Assembly: GCF_000685355.1 (NCBI RefSeq)
Contig: NZ_JHET01000008.1
Coordinates: 62,001 to 126,000, forward strand
Length of the DNA stretch: 64,000 nt
Origin: Microbacterium sp. CH12i
GTDB taxonomy: Bacteria; Actinomycetota; Actinomycetes; Actinomycetales; Microbacteriaceae
Reading direction: 5' to 3'
Position 1 is the stretch's first letter; every line of letters begins with the position of its first letter. The notes beneath the pieces were generated by a model. The model was not told the DNA's origin. It saw nothing but the letters and a program-made list of their open reading frames with translations, and made no database searches. The position numbers and the translations under genes were made by a program. This document shows, piece after piece, positions 17,756 to 25,894 of the stretch.

Positions 17756-18416
17756 TTTCGTCGACCCTTACCTGATTCCCGGAAGCGACGTCCTCCGAAA
17801 CCTTGTGGGCGCCACATCGGCGTCAGAACTCTCGTTCGCAGAAGCCGACTTGTCCTTCGCGCGAGCGCTCCAGCTCCTCGAAGCACCAGCGCCAGCAACC
17901 AACGACCTCCGCGAACTGCAGGCAATTCATTCCCACCTGTTCCAGGACGTCTACGACTGGGCCGGTGAGCTGCGCACGGTCGACGTGCGCAAGAACGTCC
18001 CCGGTGCGGAGTTCTTTCTCCCCTACGGGTTCATCGAAAACGCCGCAGAGATCTGCTTCCGAGAGCTCGCCGAAGAACGACTCCTCGTCGGACTGGGTCG
18101 AACGACATTCATCGAACGCCTGGCCTCCCACTACGAGAAGATCAACTACGTCCACCCGTTCCGTGAGGGCAACGGCCGCACCCAACGCTTCTTTTGGAAC
18201 CGAGTGGCACTTCAAGCAGGCTGGCAGCTCGACTGGCGCCCCGTCCACTGCGAAGAGAATCACACAGCCGCTCGAGTCGGATCAGACGAACAGGACCTCG
18301 GCCCACTGATTCGAATGTTCGACAAGATAGTGACCGAGCCTCAGGAGCTCGGATCAGACACATGGGCGACGCAAGAAATCCAACGACTGTCGATCACACT
18401 GCCCGAGACTGGTTAG
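17742..18416 (+). CDS. Fic-domain toxin (AMP-transferase)
   Basis: A 224-residue Fic protein. The core motif HPFREGNGRTQRFFW spans about residues 138-152 and has every expected residue: the catalytic His, the Asp/Glu-GN phosphate loop and the Arg pair. The flap YDWAGELRTVDVRKN precedes it. Fic enzymes transfer AMP from ATP to target proteins, often DNA gyrase/topoisomerase IV for VbhT-like toxins. I start at ATG 17742, overlapping the antitoxin; an upstream in-frame ATG at 17676 would lie inside the antitoxin. There is no intrinsic inhibitory helix, so it should depend on the upstream antitoxin (class I). Confidence 0.9.
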   Translation: MASPDFVDPYLIPGSDVLRNLVGATSASELSFAEADLSFARALQLLEAPAPATNDLRELQAIHSHLFQDVYDWAGELRTVDVRKNVPGAEFFLPYGFIENAAEICFRELAEERLLVGLGRTTFIERLASHYEKINYVHPFREGNGRTQRFFWNRVALQAGWQLDWRPVHCEENHTAARVGSDEQDLGPLIRMFDKIVTEPQELGSDTWATQEIQRLSITLPETG

Positions 18417-18452
18417 ACGACCCCAACCGAATCTCCACCACTCCACGGGACG

Positions 18453-18560
18453 TCACCTTTGTTCAGACCACAAGCCGAGCTCGAGCTTCGCGAGCGCCTG
18501 CACCATGTGCTCGAACTGTTGCCAACCCATCCTGTTGAGTTCGTAGTGGCCCACGCGCAT
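18453..18560 (-). pseudogene. N-terminal remnant of a restriction/NACHT-like protein
   Basis: A 35-codon reverse-strand frame opening MRVGHYELNRMGWQQFEHM and ending soon after in a stop. Its pattern (xYxLxxxGWxxFExxVQALAK) recalls the first residues of large actinobacterial restriction-endonuclease-like or NACHT-type defence proteins. The rest of such a protein is not seen upstream or downstream. It is therefore probably a truncated leftover in the Fic/Abi region. The identification rests on a short stretch. Confidence 0.4.
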
Positions 18561-18774
18561 CCTCTCAACCATTCAGGTCGCGACGGCGATCCGCCACTCC
18601 GGATCAGGCTACTGGCAACAGAGCGGAGGATGCCCCGAGGTCACCGCTCATGGTGAGGATGCGTCTGCGTTGGTTAGTCAGCGATCTGTTGACCAATTGC
18701 CGGTGCTCGCCGCGAGAGAACCCGCTCGGTCCCCTGGGGACATCAGATGCCGGTCGCGGCGCTGAAAATAAGAG

Positions 18775-18805
18775 AGGTCTGCGGCTCTGTGCGAGCCGCA
18801 GACCT
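18775..18805. terminator. Perfect 13-bp hairpin, probable terminator
   Basis: AGGTCTGCGGCTC and its exact complement flank a 5-base loop (TGTGC). On the reverse strand the right arm is followed by a T-rich tract, consistent with a rho-independent terminator. It lies in the gap between Fic and the Abi-like gene. Confidence 0.6.
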
Positions 18806-18914
18806 GAATCTGAATCCGTATGGTGCCTAGCTAAGCCAGAGGGCCGAGACCACCGGAGTTCCCTCATTATCGCACCTTTACAGGCAGCTCGCTACCCTAT
18901 GGGATGATGCCGGT

Positions 18915-19621
18915 GTGCAGCTTTCACAGACGACAGCAGAACAGTGGCTCTCTCACCCTCGACTGCACGTGTACCTGCATGCGCGTCCGGGAATCTGGAT
19001 GACGCGCTCGACCTCTACGACTGGAACGCGGCAGTCGCCGCGGCGTGTCTGCGCGACGTCGGCCATTTCGAGGTCCTGATTCGCAATCGCTACGCGGCTG
19101 TTCTGAACCAGCACTATCCAGACTGGACCTTCCCCTCGAACGCCCTGTGGACCATCGAGGCAGGTATCCCCCAGACCCGCACGAAGCAGCGGAAGCTAAA
19201 TCAAGGTTCGGCGAACATGGTGCGCAAGGCGCGGAACAAGACCACACCTCCTAGCGCCGGCCACACGATCGCAAACCTTCAGTTCGGGTTCTGGATGATG
19301 CTCACCGCGGCTCCTCGAGAAGTGACGATCTGGACGCCGATGCTGTCGCCGTCTTTCCCTGGCCGGTCTCGCGGCTATGTGCATGACCGGATGGAGAAGT
19401 TGAACGACTTCCGAAACCGGCTCGCTCACTGGGAACCGGTGTTCAGCACCACCACCGGCCTCGCTGCCCGTCTCAGCGAATTCGACCGCTTCCTCACCGA
19501 AGTGGATGCGGATGTGGCGCGGTGGGTCGGTGAGCGGTCGACCGTCGTGGAGACGGTGACACAGTGCCCAATCCCGGCCCTGAACATGGTGGCACCCACC
19601 TACCTGGGCAAAGCCCCCTGA
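18915..19621 (+). pseudogene. Abi-like (abortive infection) protein, single frameshift
   Basis: Reconstructs to about 236 residues of the Abi-like family common in actinobacteria. The first frame from GTG 18915 reads VQLSQTTAEQWLSHPRLHVYLHA. The second gives SGNLDDALDLYDWNAAVAAACLRDVGHFEVLIRNRYAAVL and a C-terminal RNRLAHWEPVF (the RNxxxH-like, HEPN-type motif). One missing base near 18982 separates them. HEPN-like Abi proteins are thought to act as RNases that arrest the infected cell; the catalytic RN...H set is intact. It lies 300 bases from the Fic toxin, suggesting a small defence cluster. Confidence 0.72.
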
Positions 19622-19727
19622 TCGATGCGGGCGGCCAGGAAGGTCGCTTTGCGGCAAAGAAACGCTCCGCGCGTTTGTAGGCACCGAGTCGGCGTCGCCG
19701 CCCGCCTCAAGTTCGCTGCGGGTGCCT

Positions 19728-20285
19728 CTAGCGATTGAGCGCGCGGCGAACACTAGTAGCACCGACTCCGAGCACGCGGGCGATGCTCTCCCAGCTCTGA
19801 TGCTCGGCGCGCATGCGCGCGGCGGTCGCGATCCGTTCGGCCGTCATCACGCTCGGTCGGCCGCCGACGCGACCCTGGCTGCGGGCGTAGTCCAGCCCGC
19901 GAGTCGTGTTCTCTCGGATCGTGTCGACGCGGAGCTGCGCGAACACGGCGACGATCCCGTAGAGGACGCGACCCATCGGTGTCGTGGTATCGATCATTGG
20001 CTCGGTGAGGCTGACGATGTTCACTTGTCGGGCGTCGAGATCCTGCAACGTCTCGATCAGGATGCGCTCACTGCCGGCGAGGCGATCGAGTCGGCGCACT
20101 TTGAGGGTGTCTCCCGGCCGGAGGTAGTCCAGGCAGGCAAGCCACTGAGGGCGGTCCGCGACGCGGCTGGACTCGCCGTGGTCGACGAACACACGTTCAC
20201 AGCCGGCCGAGCGCAGCTCGGCCTCCTGCGCGTCCGGGTTCTGCTCGCGCTTGGAGACTCGGGCGTAGCCGACTTGGTGTGCCAT
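19728..20285 (-). CDS. Serine recombinase (resolvase/invertase family)
   Basis: A 185-residue small serine recombinase. The catalytic Ser is in GYARVSKREQNPDAQ, with the Arg-rich LKVRRLDRLAGSERIL block and the long E-helix following. A C-terminal Hin-type helix-turn-helix (SWESIARVLGVGATSVRRALNR) completes it. I start at ATG 20285 because the resolvase fold begins there; the in-frame extension upstream does not look like protein. No cognate transposase is adjacent, so it may be a stand-alone resolvase or the remains of a Tn3-like unit. Confidence 0.9.
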   Translation of the reverse strand: MAHQVGYARVSKREQNPDAQEAELRSAGCERVFVDHGESSRVADRPQWLACLDYLRPGDTLKVRRLDRLAGSERILIETLQDLDARQVNIVSLTEPMIDTTTPMGRVLYGIVAVFAQLRVDTIRENTTRGLDYARSQGRVGGRPSVMTAERIATAARMRAEHQSWESIARVLGVGATSVRRALNR

Positions 20286-20647
20286 GCCGAAAACGGTACT
20301 GCCGATGTTCCGGCGCGATTCGGTTTCGGCAGGGAGTTTCGGCGGATCAATCCGCGGCGTGTCGTGCACCTGGTCGCCGACATCGACCGGCCTGCCGAAA
20401 ACGATCGTTTGCGGTGGCGCTCGGCTTCCTGCCCAGCCAGCGCAAGCGGCGCGCAACTCGCCGCTGATTCGCACAGCCGCGTTGGTTGGCACAGGGCCGC
20501 GCTGACGACCGCGGTCGTGACGCTTACCCCTTTGCGGTACCGGCTCATCATCAGAACCGCTGTCAGCGTCACGATGATAACGAGCACAAGGACGAATGGC
20601 GCGACCACCGCAAGCGTGTACAGAGCGTATGCCCTGGGATCGAGCAT
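20286..20647 (-). CDS. Possible small membrane protein, uncertain
   Basis: A reverse-strand frame starting at 20647 with a clear hydrophobic segment, LYTLAVVAPFVLVLVIIV, followed by basic residues (MMSRYRKG). After about 50 residues the composition loses protein character, and the frame runs on into the resolvase. It could be a genuine short one-helix membrane protein whose tail has been replaced by the recombinase insertion, or a chance frame. No family recognised. Confidence 0.3.
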
Positions 20648-20805
20648 CGGACCCGGGCACTATACCGGCTCGATCGCGACACATCAACCCAAGGCGAGCC
20701 CCTTGACACGTGGTTCCTGGGGGCGTTTGCTGTCTAGCGATGGGGCCGGCGTCGGAGAGGCCTTGCCAGAAAGACATCGAGCGACACAATCGGATCGGAG
20801 TAGAC

Positions 20806-21972
20806 ATGAAAGCAGTGGTGTACGAGGGACCCCGTCAGGTCAGCACGAAGGACGTCCCGGACGCGAAGATCGAGCGACCCACCGATGTCCTGGTCAGGGT
20901 AACGACGACGAACATCTGCGGCTCGGACCTCCACATGTACGAGGGGCGGACCTCCTTCGAAGTAGGCCGGACGTTCGGTCACGAGAACATGGGGGAGGTC
21001 ATCGAAGTCGGTAGCGGCGTGGAGAAGGTCAGGGTCGGAGACCGGGTTGTGCTCCCGTTCAACATCTCGTGCGGATTCTGCAAGAACTGCGAACGCGGCC
21101 TGACCAACTACTGCCTCACCACCCAGCCCGAACCATCATTCGCCGGAGCGGCCTATGGGTTCGCCGACATGGGTTCCTATGGCGGTGGCCAAGCGGAGCT
21201 GCTCCGCGTGCCTTTCGGTGACCACAACGCGCTGCGTTTGGGCGAGGATGCGGAGGAGAAGGAGAACGACTACGTCATGCTCTCTGACATCTTCCCCACC
21301 GGCTACCACGCCACCGAGATGGCCGGCGTGATACCCGGCGACAGCGTTGTGATCGCTGGGGCGGGTCCGGTCGGATTGATGGCCGCCCTGTCCGCGATGA
21401 TCAAGGGCGCAGCAAAGGTGATGGTGGTCGATCGCCACCCTGACCGGCTCGCGCTGGCCGAGCAGATCGGTGCGATTGCCATCGACGACTCCAAGGTCGA
21501 CCCCGTGCAGGCTGTGCTGGACGAGACGATGGGGCTCGGAGCTGACCGTGGTTGCGAATGCGTGGGCTACCAGGCCCACGATCCCCAGGGCAACGAGGAC
21601 ACCGCCGCCACGCTGAACATGCTCATCAACTCGGTCCGCTTCACCGGAGGAATCGGCACCGTTGGCGTGTTCATCCCCCAGGACCCGGGGGCCAAGGGCG
21701 AATTGGCCAAGCAGGGCAAGGCAGCCATCGACTTCGGCACACATTGGCTCAAGGGGCAGACCATGGGAAACGGTCAAGCCCCGATCAAGCGGTACAACCG
21801 CCGGCTGCGAGACTTGATCGCGGCCGGCAAGGCGACCCCTTCCTGGATCGTCTCCCACGAAATCTCGCTGGACCAAGCCGCCGATGCCTACAAGAACTTC
21901 GACGCCAGGTCCAAGGGTTGGACGAAGGTCCTCATCAAGCCCGGCATGTCAAGCGGAAAGAAGGAAAACTGA
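20806..21972 (+). CDS. fdhA: Glutathione-independent formaldehyde dehydrogenase-type zinc alcohol dehydrogenase
   Basis: A 388-residue zinc-dependent medium-chain dehydrogenase. The catalytic zinc ligands lie in NICGSDLHMYEG and GHENMGEV. The structural-zinc loop CGFCKNCERGLTNYC follows. The Rossmann motif is VIAGAGPVGLMAALSA. The long insertion DIFPTGYHATEMAGV and the C-terminal HWLKGQTMGNGQAPIKRYN are typical of glutathione-independent formaldehyde dehydrogenase (Pseudomonas FdhA-like), which converts formaldehyde to formate with bound NAD. ATG 20806 is preceded by CGGAG. It leads an operon with a PfpI protein and a small monooxygenase and is followed by an amine-oxidase-like flavoprotein that could generate formaldehyde. 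Confidence 0.85.
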   Translation: MKAVVYEGPRQVSTKDVPDAKIERPTDVLVRVTTTNICGSDLHMYEGRTSFEVGRTFGHENMGEVIEVGSGVEKVRVGDRVVLPFNISCGFCKNCERGLTNYCLTTQPEPSFAGAAYGFADMGSYGGGQAELLRVPFGDHNALRLGEDAEEKENDYVMLSDIFPTGYHATEMAGVIPGDSVVIAGAGPVGLMAALSAMIKGAAKVMVVDRHPDRLALAEQIGAIAIDDSKVDPVQAVLDETMGLGADRGCECVGYQAHDPQGNEDTAATLNMLINSVRFTGGIGTVGVFIPQDPGAKGELAKQGKAAIDFGTHWLKGQTMGNGQAPIKRYNRRLRDLIAAGKATPSWIVSHEISLDQAADAYKNFDARSKGWTKVLIKPGMSSGKKEN

Positions 21973-21973
21973 G

Positions 21974-22543
21974 ATGGCAGCAGATCTTCAGGGCAAGAGG
22001 GTCGCGATCCTCGCGGCCGACGGAGTCGAACGCGTTGAGCTCGAGCAACCCCGCGAAGCACTGGAACAGGCCGGCGCTCAGACCGAGGTCCTCTCGATCC
22101 ACGACGGCGAGATCAAGGCCCGTAAGAACGATCTGGATGAAGCGGGCACGTTCACCGTCGACGGGTTGGTCGCCGACGCCTCGGTGGGCGACTACGACGC
22201 CCTGCTGCTTCCCGGCGGCACGGTGAACCCCGACCAGCTCCGGGTCGACAAGGACGCCGTTTCCTTCGTCCGCGACTTCGTCGAGAGTGGCAAGCCCGTG
22301 GCGGCGATCTGTCACGGGCCTTGGACGTTGATCGAGGCTGGCGTGGTCGGAGGTCGCACCTTGACGTCCTTCCCGAGCATCCGCACGGATCTGCGCAACG
22401 CCGGTGCGGAGGTCGTTGACCAGGATGTCGTGGTTGACGGGAACCTGATCACCAGCCGCTCACCCGACGACCTGCCTGCGTTCTGCGATACGATCGTGGC
22501 GAAATTTGCGAGCAATTCGACCCAGGAAGAGGTGATGTCATGA
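21974..22543 (+). CDS. DJ-1/PfpI-family protein (YhbO-like)
   Basis: A 189-residue DJ-1/PfpI protein. The nucleophile elbow AAICHGPWTLIEAG has Cys113 followed by His114, and an acidic residue (Glu in VERVELEQPREAL) completes the usual site. Close relatives (PfpI, YhbO, YraA) act as stress proteins linked to glyoxal/methylglyoxal repair. Sitting one base after the formaldehyde dehydrogenase, a carbonyl-stress role is plausible. Its stop overlaps the next start (ATGA). Confidence 0.88.
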   Translation: MAADLQGKRVAILAADGVERVELEQPREALEQAGAQTEVLSIHDGEIKARKNDLDEAGTFTVDGLVADASVGDYDALLLPGGTVNPDQLRVDKDAVSFVRDFVESGKPVAAICHGPWTLIEAGVVGGRTLTSFPSIRTDLRNAGAEVVDQDVVVDGNLITSRSPDDLPAFCDTIVAKFASNSTQEEVMS

Positions 22544-22842
22544 GCGTGACGAAGGGACTGCTTGTCAGGCTGGAGGCCCTGCCCGGCAAGGAAGACGAGG
22601 TCCAGGAATTTCTCGGCATCGGGCGAGGGCTCGTCGAGGAGGAACCGGCCACCATCGCGTGGTTCGCGATCCGTCTCGGCCCGTCCTCATTCGGGATCTT
22701 CGACGTGTTCCCCGATGACGCCGGCCGCGACGCGCACCTGTCTGGCGCGGTTGCGACCGCTCTCGGCGAGCAGACGGGCAAACTGTTCAGCGAACCGACG
22801 ATCGAGAAGCTCGACGTTCTGGGCTCCAAACTCCCCGCCTGA
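22540..22842 (+). CDS. Antibiotic biosynthesis monooxygenase (ABM) domain protein
   Basis: A 100-residue dimeric alpha-beta-barrel protein of the ABM family (KGLLVRLEALPGKEDEVQEFL, then WFAIRLGPSSFGIFDVFPDDAGRDAHLSGAVA). Members include cofactor-free quinone-forming monooxygenases and heme-degrading proteins. No heme- or substrate-specific residues can be assigned by eye. It is translationally coupled to the PfpI gene. A copy of its last 22 codons recurs at 24157-24222, evidence of a local duplication. Confidence 0.8.
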   Translation: MSVTKGLLVRLEALPGKEDEVQEFLGIGRGLVEEEPATIAWFAIRLGPSSFGIFDVFPDDAGRDAHLSGAVATALGEQTGKLFSEPTIEKLDVLGSKLPA

Positions 22843-22983
22843 CACCACAGACCGGGAGTACTGGCCCAGAAAGGAGGGGTCGCTGCGCGCGGTGACTTCG
22901 GGCTTACACAGCCCGCTGACGTCGTGGCAGCGGCCCCTTCTCTTGCGGCCTATCGCTAATCGCCAACAGATCGGGGAACCGCG

Positions 22984-24113
22984 ATGACAGGAACTGACGA
23001 CGGCGTTGCCACGACGCGTTCACCCGAGGTAGCAGTGATCGGGGGCGGGATCGTCGGTCTGTCGACGGCGTACGCGCTGCGGGAGCAGGGCGTGCCGGTG
23101 CGCTTGTACGAGGCTGGTCTGCCCGGGACGGGTCAGTCCGCAGGCGAGGCGCGGATCTTCCGGCATGCCCACGACGACCCGCGACTCGTCGCTTTCGCGC
23201 GCGAAGCCGCGGCGTATGGGATGAGTGGGCCGAACACTTCGACGTCGAGCTGGTCTCATCAGACGGTGTCCTGGCGATCGGAGACAGCGCCCTGGCGCGG
23301 CTGCGGGTGCTCGACCAGGTCGGCGGCGTGGAAGCGCACGAGATCGACGCGGCCGAGGTCGCCCAGCGGATGCCGCTGCTCGCTGGGTACTCGGGGCCAG
23401 CGGTGCTCGACGAGTCGGGCGGCGCGATCCGCACCCGCGCCGCGATCACGGCACTCACGGGTGCCCTCGCAGATGCGGTCACCACCGGTGAGGTCATCTC
23501 CATCGATCCCCGCGCCGACGGGACGGTCGAGGTGCGCAGCGTCACCGACCGGGCTGTCTACTCCAAGGTGGTCGTGTGCGCCGGCCGCGAAACCGCCCGC
23601 CTGGCACGCAGCGTCGGCCTGTCGCTGCCGGTTCGCCTTGCCGCACACGTCAGGCTGACCTTCGAGGTGAAAGCCGCCGCCCCGGCACGAGTCGCGTGCC
23701 TGCAGGACAGCAGCGGCGTCTTCGGCGAAGTCGGCGTCTACGCGACGCCGCTACCGGGCAACAGCAACTATTCGGTCGGACTCAGCGACACCGTCGGCGT
23801 CCGCGACGACGGAACTTTCATCGACCCGGCGGCGATTCGATCGCTGGACGAACGCGCACGCGAATACGTGACACGGGCGCTGCCCGGTCTCCACCCAGAG
23901 CCGCGCGACTTCCTTCACTGCTGGGTGACCGACCTCCCGTGGAGTGAGGACGGCGTGGCCGTGTGGGAGGCAGGCTCTGTCCTTTTTGTGGCCGGTCACA
24001 ATTTGTTCAAGCAGGCACCTGCGCTGGGTCGCGCTCTTGCCCGGGCTGCGACCGGCGGCGGTCTCCGCGCCGAGCTCACGCCCGAAGCGCGCCTCGGCGA
24101 GGCCCAGAGCTAG
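22984..24113 (+). pseudogene. FAD-dependent oxidoreductase (DAO; sarcosine/N-methyl amino acid oxidase-like), single frameshift
   Basis: Repaired length is about 377 residues. The first frame contains the FAD-binding VAVIGGGIVGLSTAYALREQG and the GEARIFRHAHDDPRLVAFAREA block seen in sarcosine and N-methyltryptophan oxidases. The second frame resumes at DEWAEHFDVELV and continues through KVVVCAGRETARLA to the C-terminal GHNLFKQAPALGRALA. One missing C near 23217 (GCG-C-TATGGGATGAG, giving Leu-Trp-Asp-Glu-Trp) explains the break. Oxidative demethylation by this family yields formaldehyde, which the neighbouring fdhA product could remove. Confidence 0.8.
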
Positions 24114-24125
24114 GGCGTGTCTCCC

Positions 24126-24150
24126 AATCGCGGGGGGGTGACCCGCGATT
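24126..24150 (+). terminator. Hairpin after the DAO gene
   Basis: AATCGCGGG and CCCGCGATT flank a 7-base loop about 12 bases after the oxidase stop. There is no strong T-run, so termination is plausible rather than certain. Confidence 0.4.
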
Positions 24151-24156
24151 CTGGCC

Positions 24157-24222
24157 GGCAAACTGTTCAGCGAACCCACGATCGAGAAGTTGGACGTCCT
24201 GGCCTCTAAGCTCCCCGCCTGA
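24157..24222 (+). pseudogene. Duplicate tail of the ABM monooxygenase gene
   Basis: The codons GKLFSEPTIEKLDVLASKLPA-stop repeat the end of the gene at 22540-22842 with only a few base changes. The rest of the gene is absent here. This is a 66-base fragment of a diverged second copy, abutting the UvrA-like remnant. Confidence 0.8.
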
Positions 24223-24240
24223 GACTACGACCTCGTCGAG

Positions 24241-24650
24241 TCACGATGGGGTCACGTTGGTGGCTGCGTGCAGTGCGGCGGTGAGGTAGCCCGCGGAAGC
24301 ACCGACACCTTTGTCCGCGACGTGCTCGTGCGTGCCAGCTGCAACCACGGTCCCGCCAGCGTCGCCCGCACCGGACCCTAGATCGATCACGTGGTCGGGC
24401 CACTGCGATGACACGCATATCGAGCTCTGCCGCGACGACAGTATTACCCGCCTCGACGAGCGTCTGCAGATGCGCGACCAGACGATCCGTGTCGGCGCAG
24501 TGGAGCCCGGACGTTGGCTCGTCCAATACGTACAGCGTGTCCCCACGCTGCGCACGCTGCAACTCGGCCGCGAGCTTGACGCGCTGCGCCTGTACTCCGG
24601 AGAGCTCGGTTGCCGGTTGACCCAACCGGAGGTAATCGGGTCCAACGTGC
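24241..24650 (-). pseudogene. C-terminal fragment of a UvrA-like ABC protein
   Basis: Reverse strand. It encodes YLRLGQPATELSGVQAQRVKLA, LDEPTSGLHCADTDRLV and LDMRVIA, then after a frame change DHVIDLGSGAGDAGGTVVAAG to YLTAALHAATNVTPS-stop. This matches, residue for residue over long stretches, the C-terminal ATPase domain of the intact gene at 29082-31748. The ABC signature is damaged (LSGVQAQ for LSGGEAQ). It is a decayed partial paralogue, left by duplication or recombination. No ATP-binding P-loop half is present. Confidence 0.85.
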
Positions 24651-25126
24651 CGACGGGAGCATAGGGAGCAATGAATAGATCGCCTTGCTCCGCCGAAGCC
24701 TTCTCTCCGGCTATGCATAGCGTGACATTCGAAGAACTCGACCAGGTGAGCCCGACGCTTGCCCCTCGTGGAGGGTTCAGCACGGCGGAGGAACCGGTGC
24801 GAGACATCGTCGTGAAGATCGCGGAACCTGTAGGGACCGTCGCTGAAGAAGAGGCAGCGAGGTCTTAGCGTGCGCAGCCCGCCCGTGAGTGATCCGCTGA
24901 CGGACACACGAGCCCGACATTGGGTGAACAAGATCCTTGCTCACCGATGCAGTAAGAGGCTGCGTATAGATCTGCGCCCCACGACACGAAGGCAGCAATG
25001 CCGGCGGGAACTGAGGGCCGGATGTGATTGGAGATCTGCTGCAGGGTGGAACCTCCAGCGAGGGAGACTTCGCACCCAGGTAGGCCGTGGCAGTTTCTGC
25101 CAGGCAGGTGTAGCATCACCCCCGTG
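24651..25126. other. Stretch without a supportable gene
   Basis: Open frames on both strands here show no family pattern. The reverse strand next to the UvrA fragment has a short protein-like run (NVTLCIAGEKASAEQGDLFIAP) that may be debris of another gene, with no recognisable family. The region between two remnants looks like recombination scar tissue. Confidence 0.4.
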
Positions 25127-25873
25127 ATGGAGTGCGAAATCGAGCCGCGAGAGGGCGCGCGCCTTCGCGCATCGGAACAATGCTGCGCACTGTTCAGCGC
25201 CCGCGGCACCACGGACCTGACGATCACTGAGATCGCGAGCGAGATCGGCATTTCGCAGCGAACGTTTTATCGGTACTTTCCGGTCAAGGCTGAGTCGGTT
25301 GGGCCAGTGTTCGACTGGTCCATTCGACGTTTACGCGGTGATCGTCGAAACGGATCCAGACATCGCCTTGACGGAGGTGCTGTCGCCGTCGCGTTCCGGG
25401 GCAAGCTTGCTGGGCGAATCGGCCGTAGCGCACTTTGCACGCTGTTTCCCCTCGTGTTCCGCAACTCGGAGATGTGGTCGGTGTTCATGAGAAGGGTTCA
25501 TGACGGTGAGCTGTCGGTCGCGCCCGTGGTGGCGCCCCGGCTCGGGTTGGCGGCGGACTCTGTCGCCGCCCGCGCGGCTGCCGCAGCCGTGGCGAGTTCG
25601 ATTCGGATCGCCCTCGAGGACATGGTCACAGCGGGCGCTGATCCGGAGATCGCTTACGTGCGGACCCTCGCACAATTCACGTCGGGACCTCTCGTTGCCA
25701 CCCCGCGCCGCCTCCCCGAGGTGGGCAGCCCGCCTCGCCACGCGAACCTGCGTCGATGGGAGGTGCGAACTCAACGCCCTGATCGAACAACACTGGCGCT
25801 TCGACGAGTCGCCTCCTGCGATCGCAGGGCAACCAGGCGACCGCAAACCATCATCCCCAACAAGGCCCGCTAA
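25127..25873 (+). pseudogene. TetR-family regulator with a double frameshift
   Basis: An N-terminal TetR helix-turn-helix is clear: DLTITEIASEIGISQRTFYRYFPVKAESV. Between about 25320 and 25385 the sense shifts frame (FDVYAVIVETDPDIALTEVLS is in another frame) and then returns to AFRGKLAGRIGRS...VFRNSEMWSVFMRRVHDGEL, the typical TetR C-terminal body. Two compensating indels would restore one protein. The C-terminal end after SGPLVA is unclear. It is divergent from nothing obvious and precedes an alcohol dehydrogenase by about 20-30 bases, which it may regulate. Confidence 0.7.
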
Positions 25874-25894
25874 TGGCGTATCTGTGAACAGAAA

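Noticed and set aside
20286-20807. N-terminal extension making the serine recombinase 359 residues long
   Set aside because: The resolvase fold begins exactly at ATG 20285; the upstream part is low-complexity and not protein-like.
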